NCBI GenBank assembly: GCA_003477345.1
Contig: DMTG01000252.1
Location: 1-8,633, forward strand
Source of the DNA: Succinivibrionaceae bacterium
Lineage (GTDB): Bacteria > Pseudomonadota > Gammaproteobacteria > Enterobacterales > Succinivibrionaceae
Reading direction: 5' to 3'
DNA length: 8,633 bases
Part shown: positions 1-4,481 of the stretch, in pieces
Layout of the letters: each line of letters begins with the position of its first letter
Position numbering within the stretch: the stretch's first letter is position 1
Notes under the pieces: generated by a model
Databases searched by the model: none
Seen by the model: only the letters and a program-made list of their open reading frames with translations
What the model was told of the DNA's origin: nothing
Program-made: the position numbers and the translations under genes

Positions 1-1
1 T

Positions 2-193
2 GACGCCCTTAAAAATGAGCCTGCGCTTTTAAATGCCATTATGGTGGGGCTGGACGAGTACATTAACGCTTCAGAGTGCGTAACCGATCCAGTGTGCTGT
101 ATGGTTGACTACATCGTTTCTGACGCTGTCAGCGCATACAAGGCAGAAAAGGGGGAAAACGAATTTTTTGAAGCAGGAGAGATGAATGAATAG
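2..193 (+). CDS. Hypothetical protein, C-terminal 63 residues (5' end outside window)
   Basis: The reading frame is open from base 2 to a TAG stop and has no start in the window, so this is the 3' end of a longer gene. I do not recognise the family. The fragment is acidic and probably helical, and it ends in a charged tail (KAEKGENEFFEAGEMNE). A gapless stretch of about 36 residues starting at LDEYINAS matches LHDFINSD of the next gene. It shares 8 identities and many conservative changes, including a D-x-x-I/C-x-S/T-D-A pattern, so the two may be diverged tandem paralogues. The stop overlaps the start of the next gene by 8 bases, and the end of this frame carries that gene's Shine-Dalgarno sequence (AGGAG). 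This indicates a translationally coupled operon. Confidence 0.75.
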   Translation, partial: DALKNEPALLNAIMVGLDEYINASECVTDPVCCMVDYIVSDAVSAYKAEKGENEFFEAGEMNE

Positions 194-596
194 CTATGTA
201 ATTGACAGCAGCCTGTCCCGTGAAGAGATTATGAAACGCCTGAATGCCACAAAGGAGCAGGTGCTAACGGTCGGCAGCGAGTGCGCAGCGTCTGTGTGGA
301 CTGCTGAAGATATTGCATCTAATCTCGATTTTAAAAAGCACTATTACAGCTATTTAGGAATAGACAAACTGTTCAAAGAGGCAGACATTAAGGCTGAAGA
401 GTTTGTGAATGATCGCTATCTGCTCGAAGATGCGCTTGAGAATCTGCACGACTTTATCAATTCTGATGACCGCCTTTGCGAGACTATCCGTAAGTTAATA
501 GATACCTGTATTACCGATGCGCTGATCCGCCGCGTTAGGGAAAAAGAAGCTGAAGTGACAGAGCTTTTGTATGATTTGATTTGGAGGGGTTTATGA
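186..596 (+). CDS. Hypothetical acidic protein, 136 aa
   Basis: The ATG at 186 follows AGGAGAG (176-182) at a suitable distance, and the gene overlaps the upstream one by 8 bases. A second ATG at 182 is in another frame. The product is 136 residues, rich in Glu and Asp, with probable helices throughout. No signal peptide, membrane segment or catalytic motif is visible. The C-terminal part (about residues 79-125) resembles the C-terminus of the upstream partial gene, as noted there. The stop codon overlaps the start of the following gene as ATGA (593-596), so the three genes are almost certainly co-transcribed and coupled in translation. Family and function are not recognised. Confidence 0.8.
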   Translation: MNSYVIDSSLSREEIMKRLNATKEQVLTVGSECAASVWTAEDIASNLDFKKHYYSYLGIDKLFKEADIKAEEFVNDRYLLEDALENLHDFINSDDRLCETIRKLIDTCITDALIRRVREKEAEVTELLYDLIWRGL

Positions 597-1315
597 AACT
601 TTATCGCAGATGGAATAAATACCTGATCAATGATACAGATCTGTCAGGCAAGGTGCCAGAGGGGCTTGAAACAATCGCTGTCTACAAAATATTCTTCTAC
701 AACGAGTCGGGGGTAGTGCTGGAAGACTCCTGCGATGCTGTATTTGACCGCAGCGTATATCAGAACACCACTAGCTGTTTTAACGATCTGCAGGATAGCG
801 TCTCCCAGAAATACGCTAATAGTGACTATTTCGTTGTCTCTGAATTTAGAGGAATGCAGGACGCCACAATCCGCCGTGTGCCTAATTTCAGCCGTAAAGA
901 AAACTTTGTAATTTTAAAGCCAATGGGAAAGCGATACTCCTTTGAGTCTGACGAGCATCGTCACGCGTGGCGAGACGGCGAGCTTTACATCTATGTCACT
1001 CCAGACACTTTTTATGAGGACAAGTCCCGTAAATTCTCGTGGCTTTCCGAGAACGGTCAGGAACAGTACCACGAAACCACCAGATTTTACTGCTTCAAGC
1101 CTGAAGGCGCAGAGAGTGAGCATGAGCTTCTGATAGGTGTCAATCAGCGAGATACCGTCAAAACGCCTGCAGGACAGTACGTGGAAAATATCAGAAACTT
1201 TCTTGCTCATTATCTCGAAGACTACTGTTTATCTGAAAGCAGAGTGCTTGAAGTGATCCGCCATAAAGATGAACTTATAAATCTTCTGCAGGGTAAAGCC
1301 GGTCAAGAGGTGTAA
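593..1315 (+). CDS. Hypothetical protein, 240 aa (intact copy of a duplicated gene)
   Basis: I place the start at ATG 593. GGAGGGG (583-589) sits five bases upstream, and the ATG overlaps the previous stop as ATGA; the TTG at 581 lies upstream of that Shine-Dalgarno core and is unlikely. The product is 240 residues, soluble by appearance, rich in aromatic and charged residues (for example GELYIYVTPDTFYED and TTRFYCFKPEGAESEHE), with a probable helical C-terminus. No known motif is recognised. Its last part is repeated at 1715-2236 as a 5'-truncated copy. There is no strong terminator directly after it. The hairpin at 1422-1448, about 110 bases downstream, could end the transcript. This is the last gene of the operon that enters the window at base 1. 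Confidence 0.85.
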   Translation: MKLYRRWNKYLINDTDLSGKVPEGLETIAVYKIFFYNESGVVLEDSCDAVFDRSVYQNTTSCFNDLQDSVSQKYANSDYFVVSEFRGMQDATIRRVPNFSRKENFVILKPMGKRYSFESDEHRHAWRDGELYIYVTPDTFYEDKSRKFSWLSENGQEQYHETTRFYCFKPEGAESEHELLIGVNQRDTVKTPAGQYVENIRNFLAHYLEDYCLSESRVLEVIRHKDELINLLQGKAGQEV

Positions 1316-1385
1316 TCTAAAAGGAAAATTGTCCGAGGGGCTTAAAACTGTTACTCTACTCAACATCAACAGCTTGTATTCCTGA

Positions 1386-1414
1386 TTGAAATTAAAATCT
1401 TTGCATCCTATAAT
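1386..1414 (+). promoter_or_regulatory. Sigma70-type promoter facing the toxin gene (antisense RNA promoter)
   Basis: The -35 box is TTGAAA (1386-1391) and the -10 box is a perfect TATAAT (1409-1414), with a 17-base spacer. Transcription would start near 1421, exactly opposite the 3' end of the minus-strand toxin transcript. No plus-strand gene begins within a few hundred bases, so the natural product is a non-coding RNA complementary to the toxin mRNA. Confidence 0.6.
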
Positions 1415-1421
1415 AAAGAAG

Positions 1422-1450
1422 AAGGGCAGAGTTTTTCACCCTGCCCTTTT
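1422..1450 (-). terminator. Terminator of the toxin mRNA, possibly bidirectional
   Basis: AAGGGCAG (1422-1429) pairs with CTGCCCTT (1441-1448), giving an 8-bp stem with an 11-base loop. On the minus strand it begins 11 bases after the toxin stop codon and is followed by a U-rich run (CUUCUUUAUUAU). On the plus strand it is followed by TTTTCC, so it might also end read-through from the 593-1315 gene. Confidence 0.6.
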
Positions 1451-1459
1451 CCAGTGGTA

Positions 1460-1525
1460 CTAATATGCTACATTGCACAGAAACAAAAGTATCAGTACCA
1501 ATAAAATTACAATTAAGGTTTTCAT
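1460..1525 (-). CDS. Ibs-like type I toxin, 21-aa hydrophobic peptide
   Basis: The minus-strand ATG is at 1525 and the TAG stop at 1462-1460. The peptide starts MKTLIVILLVLILLFL and ends CNVAY. After Lys2 and Thr3 it is an unbroken run of Leu, Ile and Val long enough to span a membrane. Length, composition and the C-terminal Ala-Tyr match the Ibs toxins of E. coli (18-19 residues, M-x-x-L-V-I-I-L-type core ending Ser-Ala-Tyr), which depolarise the inner membrane. AGGA (1537-1534) lies eight bases before the ATG. A promoter, folded leader and terminator on the same strand, plus an opposing promoter, complete the layout expected of a type I toxin-antitoxin pair. A chance hydrophobic ORF is the alternative, but the surrounding signals argue against it. 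I give no gene symbol because membership of the ibs family is unproven. Confidence 0.65.
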   Translation of the reverse strand: MKTLIVILLVLILLFLCNVAY

Positions 1526-1550
1526 AAGAAAAATCCTTTTTAATTGTAAT
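1506..1550 (-). promoter_or_regulatory. Hairpin enclosing the toxin ribosome binding site and start codon
   Basis: ATTACAATTAA (1506-1516) and TTAATTGTAAT (1540-1550) are perfect 11-base inverted repeats. In the minus-strand RNA the stem is followed, after a three-base bulge, by pairing of the GG of the AAAAGGA Shine-Dalgarno sequence with the CC at the toxin's third codon. The ATG lies in the 16-base loop. This would limit ribosome access, a common feature of type I toxin mRNAs. Confidence 0.6.
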
Positions 1551-1557
1551 AAACAAA

Positions 1558-1634
1558 GGTACAAAACTCCTGTTAGAGCCAATGGTAGTTGGCTCTTTCA
1601 GGAGCCAGTACCACCTCATCAGAGTCACCTCTGA
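1558..1634 (-). promoter_or_regulatory. Structured 5' leader of the toxin mRNA
   Basis: There are two hairpins. The first spans 1558-1612 and stacks GGTAC/GTACC, CTCCTG/CAGGAG and AGAGCCAA/TTGGCTCT with small internal loops (TT/TT between the inner two stems). The second spans 1619-1634, with TCAGAG/CTCTGA and a four-base loop. Both lie between the predicted toxin promoter and its start codon. The first may also serve as the 3' end of the antisense RNA. Confidence 0.5.
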
Positions 1635-1643
1635 CTTGTACCT

Positions 1644-1672
1644 ATTATCTCACATTCAAATGAAATTATAAA
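1644..1672 (-). promoter_or_regulatory. Predicted toxin promoter
   Basis: Read on the minus strand, the -35 box is TTTATA (1672-1667) and the -10 box is GATAAT (1649-1644), with a 17-base spacer. Both boxes depart from consensus. Transcription would start near 1637, giving a leader of about 112 bases. A nearby TATAAT (1671-1666) could be an alternative -10 box. Confidence 0.4.
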
Positions 1673-1678
1673 CACTTT

Positions 1679-1701
1679 TTATATAGAATATCTCTATATA
1701 A
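1679..1701. repeat. Perfect 9-bp inverted repeat, TTATATAGA-N5-TCTATATAA
   Basis: The arms are 1679-1687 and 1693-1701, separated by ATATC. The repeat lies just upstream of the predicted minus-strand toxin promoter and just before the start of homology of the truncated gene copy. It could be an operator. It is unlike the ATATCA-N7-TGATAT dyad found elsewhere in the window. Confidence 0.5.
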
Positions 1702-1714
1702 CAGTTAATTATTC

Positions 1715-2236
1715 TTAAAGTGCCTCAAAGAATACGCCTCAAATGATCATTGCACGCTCTCCGAATTTTACGGAATGCAGAACGCTACAATCCGCCGTGC
1801 CGTGAATTTTTCACGAAAAGAGAATTTTTTGATTCTAAAGCCTTTGGGTAAGAAATATTATTTTGTCTCTGACAAGTCTCGACACGCATATAGAGACGGT
1901 GAGCTTTATATTTATGTCACTCCAGACACATTTTATGAGGACAAGCCCCGCAAATTCTCGTGGCTTTCTGCTGACGGAAGGGAGCAGTACAACGAAATTA
2001 CCAGATTTTACTGCTTCAAGCCTGAAGGCGCAGAGAGTGAGCATGAGCTTCTGATAGGTGTCAATCAGCGAGATACCGTCAAAACGCCTACAGGACAGTA
2101 CGTGGAAAATATCAGAAACTTTCTTGCTCATTATCTCGAAGACTATTGTTTATCTGAAAGCAGGGTGCTTGAAGTGATCCGCCATAAAGACGAACTTATA
2201 AATCTTCTGCAGGGCAAAGGCAGTCAAGAGGTGTAA
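1715..2236 (+). pseudogene. 5'-truncated copy of the 593-1315 gene
   Basis: Bases 1775-2236 align without gaps to 854-1315. Weaker protein similarity extends upstream in the same frame to about 1715 (KEYASNDHCTLSEFYGMQ against QKYANSDYFVVSEFRGMQ), and a TAA at 1706-1708 closes the frame before that. The first third or more of the parent protein is missing. The first ATG (1775) is preceded directly by GGA with no spacing, so there is no usable ribosome binding site, and no promoter is evident. The downstream 242 bases differ at 7 positions, while the upstream 225 bases differ at about 52, many of them silent. Both copies therefore look to have been under protein-level constraint before truncation. 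A terminator follows at 2281. A functional short form is possible but less likely. Confidence 0.7.
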
Positions 2237-2280
2237 TCTAAATTAGTAAAAGTTTTAGTGTATGTTCTCCTCCTAACTAA

Positions 2281-2306
2281 AAGCGGGCTTTGGCCTGCTT
2301 TTTTAT
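2281..2306 (+). terminator. Rho-independent terminator
   Basis: AAGCGGGC (2281-2288) pairs with GCCTGCTT (2293-2300), including one G-T pair, around the loop TTTG. A run of six T follows (2299-2304). It lies about 45 bases after the truncated gene copy. Confidence 0.8.
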
Positions 2307-2344
2307 TGCTATCTGGGCTTATTGTGAGCTTCTGATTTTTAATC

Positions 2345-2364
2345 AGTCCGACAGGTGGACTTTT
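2345..2364 (+). terminator. Second terminator-like hairpin
   Basis: AGTCC (2345-2349) pairs with GGACT (2357-2361) around a seven-base loop and runs into TTTT. It resembles the hairpin at 4156-4178. The stem is short, and the first operator half-site at 2366 begins directly after it, so it may insulate the next promoter. Confidence 0.45.
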
Positions 2365-2365
2365 A

Positions 2366-2407
2366 ATATCATACGTCTTGATATTGTATCACTATTTATG
2401 ATATAAT
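2366..2407 (+). promoter_or_regulatory. Promoter of the 2468 gene with two tandem 19-bp operators
   Basis: The -35 box is TTGATA (2378-2383) and the -10 box is TATAAT (2402-2407), with an 18-base spacer. Two dyads of the form ATATCA-N7-TGATAT overlay these boxes. The first is perfect (2366-2384). The second is GTATCA-N7-TGATAT (2386-2404), one base off. The dyads start 20 bases apart, so they lie on nearly the same face of the helix. A protein bound at either would block RNA polymerase. Confidence 0.75.
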
Positions 2408-2467
2408 ATACTCATACAGACAGGATACCGCCTATCTTTGTTATTCACTTGAGTTACGGAGTTGATT

Positions 2468-2704
2468 ATGTTTTTAGTTGTTGAGTCTCTTAACGGATTG
2501 GCCTATGTTTTTCAGACCGAGAGCCGTCAGAAAGCTGTAACGCATCTTAAAGATTATATAGAAAGACTAAGCGCTGACTGCGAAGAGCAGTATTGCGAGA
2601 GCGGTTTTAACGATGACGACTCGGGCGTTTCAGGCTGGTTCAAGTCCGATCTTGATGACTATTACTGCATTGTGCACACCTTAGACGACATTCCTGTACT
2701 GTGA
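2468..2704 (+). CDS. Hypothetical acidic protein, 78 aa
   Basis: ATG 2468 is chosen because GGAG (2458-2461) is six bases upstream; the TTG at 2462 would be too close. The 78-residue product carries about 16 acidic and 5 basic residues, with the acidic ones concentrated after residue 36 (for example NDDDSG, SDLDDYY, TLDDIP). It has no membrane segment or signal peptide, and I do not recognise the family. Small, strongly acidic orphan proteins are typical of phage and mobile-element accessory genes, where some mimic DNA, but nothing here demonstrates that role. The gene stands alone, with its own promoter and operators upstream, a leader of about 55 bases, and a terminator at 2733. Confidence 0.75.
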   Translation: MFLVVESLNGLAYVFQTESRQKAVTHLKDYIERLSADCEEQYCESGFNDDDSGVSGWFKSDLDDYYCIVHTLDDIPVL

Positions 2705-2732
2705 TCATGTCAGTCAGAGTTCTCCTTACCAG

Positions 2733-2760
2733 AGCTGGCATTAGCCTGCTTTTTTATTTT
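2733..2760 (+). terminator. Terminator of the 2468 gene
   Basis: AGCTGGC (2733-2739) pairs with GCCTGCT (2744-2750) around ATTA, with one T-T mismatch, followed by TTTTTT-A-TTTTTT. The left arm is the same as in the terminator at 3341. Confidence 0.7.
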
Positions 2761-2780
2761 TTGTGGTCCCGCCGATTAGA

Positions 2781-2886
2781 AATTAGTGCCGCCCAATAGG
2801 GATATTCTGTCCGCTGTCACCGAAGCTGATACAGGGGTATGCGAAGCAGCGCTGCTGGGCGGATTGCCGGGCTCTGACGGCTAATT
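2781..2886. other. GC-rich, foldable island of unknown origin
   Basis: This stretch is clearly richer in GC than the AT-rich promoter regions on both sides. Long-range complementarity includes AATTAG (2781-2786) with CTAATT (2881-2886) and CCGCCCA (2789-2795) with TGGGCGG (2856-2862). A 12-bp perfect palindrome, AGCAGCGCTGCT, lies at 2845-2856. A GTG-initiated frame at 2786-2884 is open for 32 codons but has no ribosome binding site. A structured RNA or a relic of a mobile element are both possible, and neither is established. Confidence 0.35.
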
Positions 2887-2902
2887 GTTTTTAGACTGCT
2901 TA

Positions 2903-2945
2903 TTTATATTATGTAATATTTTTGTATATAATATACATATACAAA
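2903..2945 (+). promoter_or_regulatory. Promoter of the 2963 gene with a different dyad
   Basis: The -35 box is TTTATA (2903-2908) and the -10 box is TATAAT (2927-2932), with an 18-base spacer. The TATAATATAC-N2-ATACAAAC segment matches the promoter at 3463. In place of ATATCA-N7-TGATAT there is a perfect 9-bp dyad, TTTGTATAT (2921-2929) with ATATACAAA (2937-2945) and a 7-base spacer. It covers the -10 box and the start site. Confidence 0.6.
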
Positions 2946-2962
2946 CCAATTACGGAGGCCCT

Positions 2963-3292
2963 ATGAGCGAGACTAATTTAGTACCTGACGTTTCAGAGCT
3001 GGTAGAGAAAATAATCCCGGTTCTGAACAGCGTATTAAAGAGCAGCGGTATCTGTTTTACTGACGATAAATCCGCTGAATGCGATATGTCCTCTTATTCT
3101 GACTATTTTCTAATTCCGCTTAGTGACTGTCTTGAGCGCAGAGTCTCGGAAGAGCGTGTGATCGCCTGCGTTTTAGGCTGCTATACCGAGCTGCTGCTCA
3201 ATCACGCCAAAGGCAGAGCTTTTATGTCAGGCCGTGAGGTGCAGCTCATTCGTGAAGGTTTGCATCCGATTTTAGAGAAATATGCTATTTAG
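2963..3292 (+). CDS. Hypothetical protein, 109 aa
   Basis: ATG 2963 follows GGAGG (2954-2958) by four bases; the open frame upstream of it runs through the promoter and is not coding. The 109-residue product begins MSETNLVPDVSELVEKIIPV and is predicted from its pattern to be mostly helical. Four Cys residues are scattered through it (GICF, AECD, SDCL, ACVLGC and similar contexts), with no metal-binding spacing that I can identify. There is no signal peptide or membrane segment, and the family is not recognised. It is a single-gene unit, with a promoter about 30 bases upstream of the ATG and a very strong terminator at 3341. Its promoter shares a backbone with the neighbouring ones but has a different operator-like dyad, so its control may differ. 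Confidence 0.75.
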   Translation: MSETNLVPDVSELVEKIIPVLNSVLKSSGICFTDDKSAECDMSSYSDYFLIPLSDCLERRVSEERVIACVLGCYTELLLNHAKGRAFMSGREVQLIREGLHPILEKYAI

Positions 3293-3340
3293 CGATAACT
3301 TTTCTGTATTAAAATAGCATGGTAGATGACAACCAATTCG

Positions 3341-3368
3341 GAGCTGGCTTCTGCCAGCTCTATTTTTA
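3341..3368 (+). terminator. Strong terminator of the 2963 gene
   Basis: GAGCTGGC (3341-3348) and GCCAGCTC (3353-3360) form a perfect 8-bp stem with loop TTCT, followed by TATTTTTA. Confidence 0.85.
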
Positions 3369-3426
3369 TCTGCGCCAATTGCCGCTTTGAAGCTTTTAAT
3401 TATCTTTCTGTCTGTATGTTTATATA

Positions 3427-3468
3427 ATATCATGTTACTTGACATTATATCAATATATATGATATAAT
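3427..3468 (+). promoter_or_regulatory. Promoter of the 3500 gene with two tandem 19-bp operators
   Basis: The -35 box is a consensus TTGACA (3439-3444) and the -10 box is a consensus TATAAT (3463-3468), with an 18-base spacer. The dyads are ATATCA-N7-TGACAT (3427-3445, one base off) and ATATCA-N7-TGATAT (3447-3465, perfect), 20 bases apart as at 2366. The first dyad closely matches the middle operator of the XRE gene (ATATCATGTTA-Y-TTGA-Y-AT). Confidence 0.75.
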
Positions 3469-3499
3469 ATACCCATACAAACGAGACAGAGGATTTGGT

Positions 3500-4102
3500 A
3501 TGGATAATTCACCTGAAAACAGAGCAGAGCTTCTTAGACTTGCCCAAAAGATTGAAAAAGAGTTTCTCCCTGAAAACGAAGATTTTGAAGGCTATAAATA
3601 TCCCAATGAGCTCTACAGACTGCAGGACAGCACTAAATACTGTTTCAGGCTGCACCGCCTTGATTTAAACGTTATAAAAAGCGTGCAGGCACTGTTTGAC
3701 AGTTCTTTTCTGAACTATGAACTCAGACAGCAGAATATTATCGGTATGGCTGTAGACGATGCTACTATCCGTCTTAACTGGGCAGATGCGCTCCAGCGCG
3801 TTACAAAGGGCTATAAACTTTCAAGTGCTATCGGCTACGGACTGACTGGTGAAGACATTGCCGCTCTTGCCGCTCTTCATAAAAAGAACAGATACAGAAA
3901 GAAGATTGAAGATCTGCTTGAAGACATAAACTATCATACTGAGAGCGAAGACTTCTCTCAGGGCAGATATGAGAAGTATCTAATTAGTCAGAAAGCAGAG
4001 CAGGCTCAGGAACTTTGTGATGAGAGCGAGGATGATCTCCCGCAAGGATACAGATCTTTGCTGTCTTATCAGTCTAGGCTTCGTAAAGCCTTGTCTGCAT
4101 AG
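3500..4102 (+). CDS. Hypothetical protein, 200 aa
   Basis: ATG 3500 has AGAGGA a few bases upstream (about 3487-3492). The 200-residue product is hydrophilic, highly charged and probably helical, with Lys/Arg and Glu/Asp clusters (for example KKNRYRKKIEDLLEDI at about residues 128-143). One segment with GYGLTGEDIAALAALH reads like a helix-loop-helix, but I cannot match it to a DNA-binding family. There is no signal peptide or membrane span. The promoter upstream is the closest to consensus in the window and is covered by two operator dyads like those of the XRE gene. The gene is therefore predicted to be strongly expressed when the repressor is absent. A terminator at 4156 follows. Function is unknown. 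Confidence 0.78.
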   Translation: MDNSPENRAELLRLAQKIEKEFLPENEDFEGYKYPNELYRLQDSTKYCFRLHRLDLNVIKSVQALFDSSFLNYELRQQNIIGMAVDDATIRLNWADALQRVTKGYKLSSAIGYGLTGEDIAALAALHKKNRYRKKIEDLLEDINYHTESEDFSQGRYEKYLISQKAEQAQELCDESEDDLPQGYRSLLSYQSRLRKALSA

Positions 4103-4155
4103 ATGTAGCTAGATTTTATTGATCTGTCTGCCAATTGAGATCAGTGATTTTAAAT

Positions 4156-4178
4156 AAGTCCACCTAGCCGGACTTTTT
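4156..4178 (+). terminator. Terminator of the 3500 gene
   Basis: AAGTCC (4156-4161) pairs with GGACTT (4170-4175), with an eight-base loop and a run of five T (4174-4178). Confidence 0.65.
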
Positions 4179-4189
4179 ATTCAGTTGAC

Positions 4190-4219
4190 AGCTCCACATG
4201 GCTGAAGCCAGGGGCTTTT
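4190..4219 (+). terminator. Terminator- or attenuator-like hairpin before the 4243 gene
   Basis: AGCTCC (4190-4195) pairs with GGGGCT (4211-4216), and inside it TGGCT (4199-4203) pairs with AGCCA (4206-4210). TTTTC follows. It stands 23 bases before the start codon of the 4243 gene, where I see no convincing promoter between it and the ATG. It could regulate read-through into that gene, or simply be a second terminator. Confidence 0.4.
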
Positions 4220-4242
4220 CGGGCACAAATGAGAGGTAAACT

Positions 4243-4467
4243 ATGAAAACATTAACTAAAGACGAATTTACAGCATTAACCGAGACCGAACAGGCACGGT
4301 ACATTAACGCCTTGTGTGCGGCTAACCACATCGATCCTCCTTATCTCACGATTGCTGATGAAATTGTTGACAAGGACTCTGGTGAGGTAGTCGAAGATTT
4401 GTTCGACTATGCTCTTGATTTGAATATCGAAGCAACCGATTTAAGAGGAAAAGTTTTTGCAGATTAA
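4243..4467 (+). CDS. Hypothetical acidic protein, 74 aa
   Basis: The start ATG 4243 is preceded by GAGAGG, part of a GAGGTAAAC sequence that recurs before the 4703 gene. The 74-residue product is acidic and has an N-terminal KDEFTALTETEQARYINAL segment that looks helical. It also has a D-x-x-SGEVVED stretch near residues 43-53 that loosely resembles DEATGEIVEE in the 4703 protein. No membrane segment is visible and the family is not recognised. A TTGACA at 4185-4190 lacks a matching -10 box, so the promoter is unclear; the gene may depend on read-through past the hairpins at 4156 and 4190. The next gene starts 14 bases after its stop. Confidence 0.65.
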   Translation: MKTLTKDEFTALTETEQARYINALCAANHIDPPYLTIADEIVDKDSGEVVEDLFDYALDLNIEATDLRGKVFAD

Positions 4468-4481
4468 ACAGGGCGGGCAAT

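Larger units (their letters stand above)
1421..1612 (+). ncRNA. Predicted antisense RNA antitoxin (Sib-like arrangement); 3' end uncertain
   Basis: The RNA is predicted from the promoter at 1386-1414. It would start at about 1421 and run through the complement of the toxin terminator, the toxin ORF (1460-1525) and its ribosome binding site. It probably ends in or just after a strong stem-loop. AGAGCCAA (1575-1582) pairs with TTGGCTCT (1589-1596) around a six-base loop and is followed only by TTTC. The stem continues outward through CTCCTG/CAGGAG and GGTAC/GTACC to 1558-1612. A length of roughly 180-190 bases is somewhat longer than the Sib RNAs of Escherichia coli, which are likewise transcribed opposite their ibs toxin genes. 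No expression evidence is available here. Confidence 0.5.

Noticed and set aside
914..1210. Minus-strand and second-frame ORFs inside the 593-1315 gene and its copy
   Set aside because: They lie opposite or within a coding frame with good start signals and silent-site divergence; they have no start signals of their own.
1392..1628. 78-codon minus-strand ORF across the toxin locus
   Set aside because: It is in a different frame from the 21-residue peptide, runs through the terminator and leader hairpins, and its composition is not protein-like. The signals fit the shorter ORF.
2786..2884. GTG-initiated 32-residue ORF in the GC-rich island
   Set aside because: It has no ribosome binding site, and the start is a rare codon inside a stem. 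It is better described as an unexplained island.
4185..4190. TTGACA as a -35 box for the 4243 gene
   Set aside because: No -10-like sequence lies 16-19 bases downstream; that stretch is the GC-rich hairpin.
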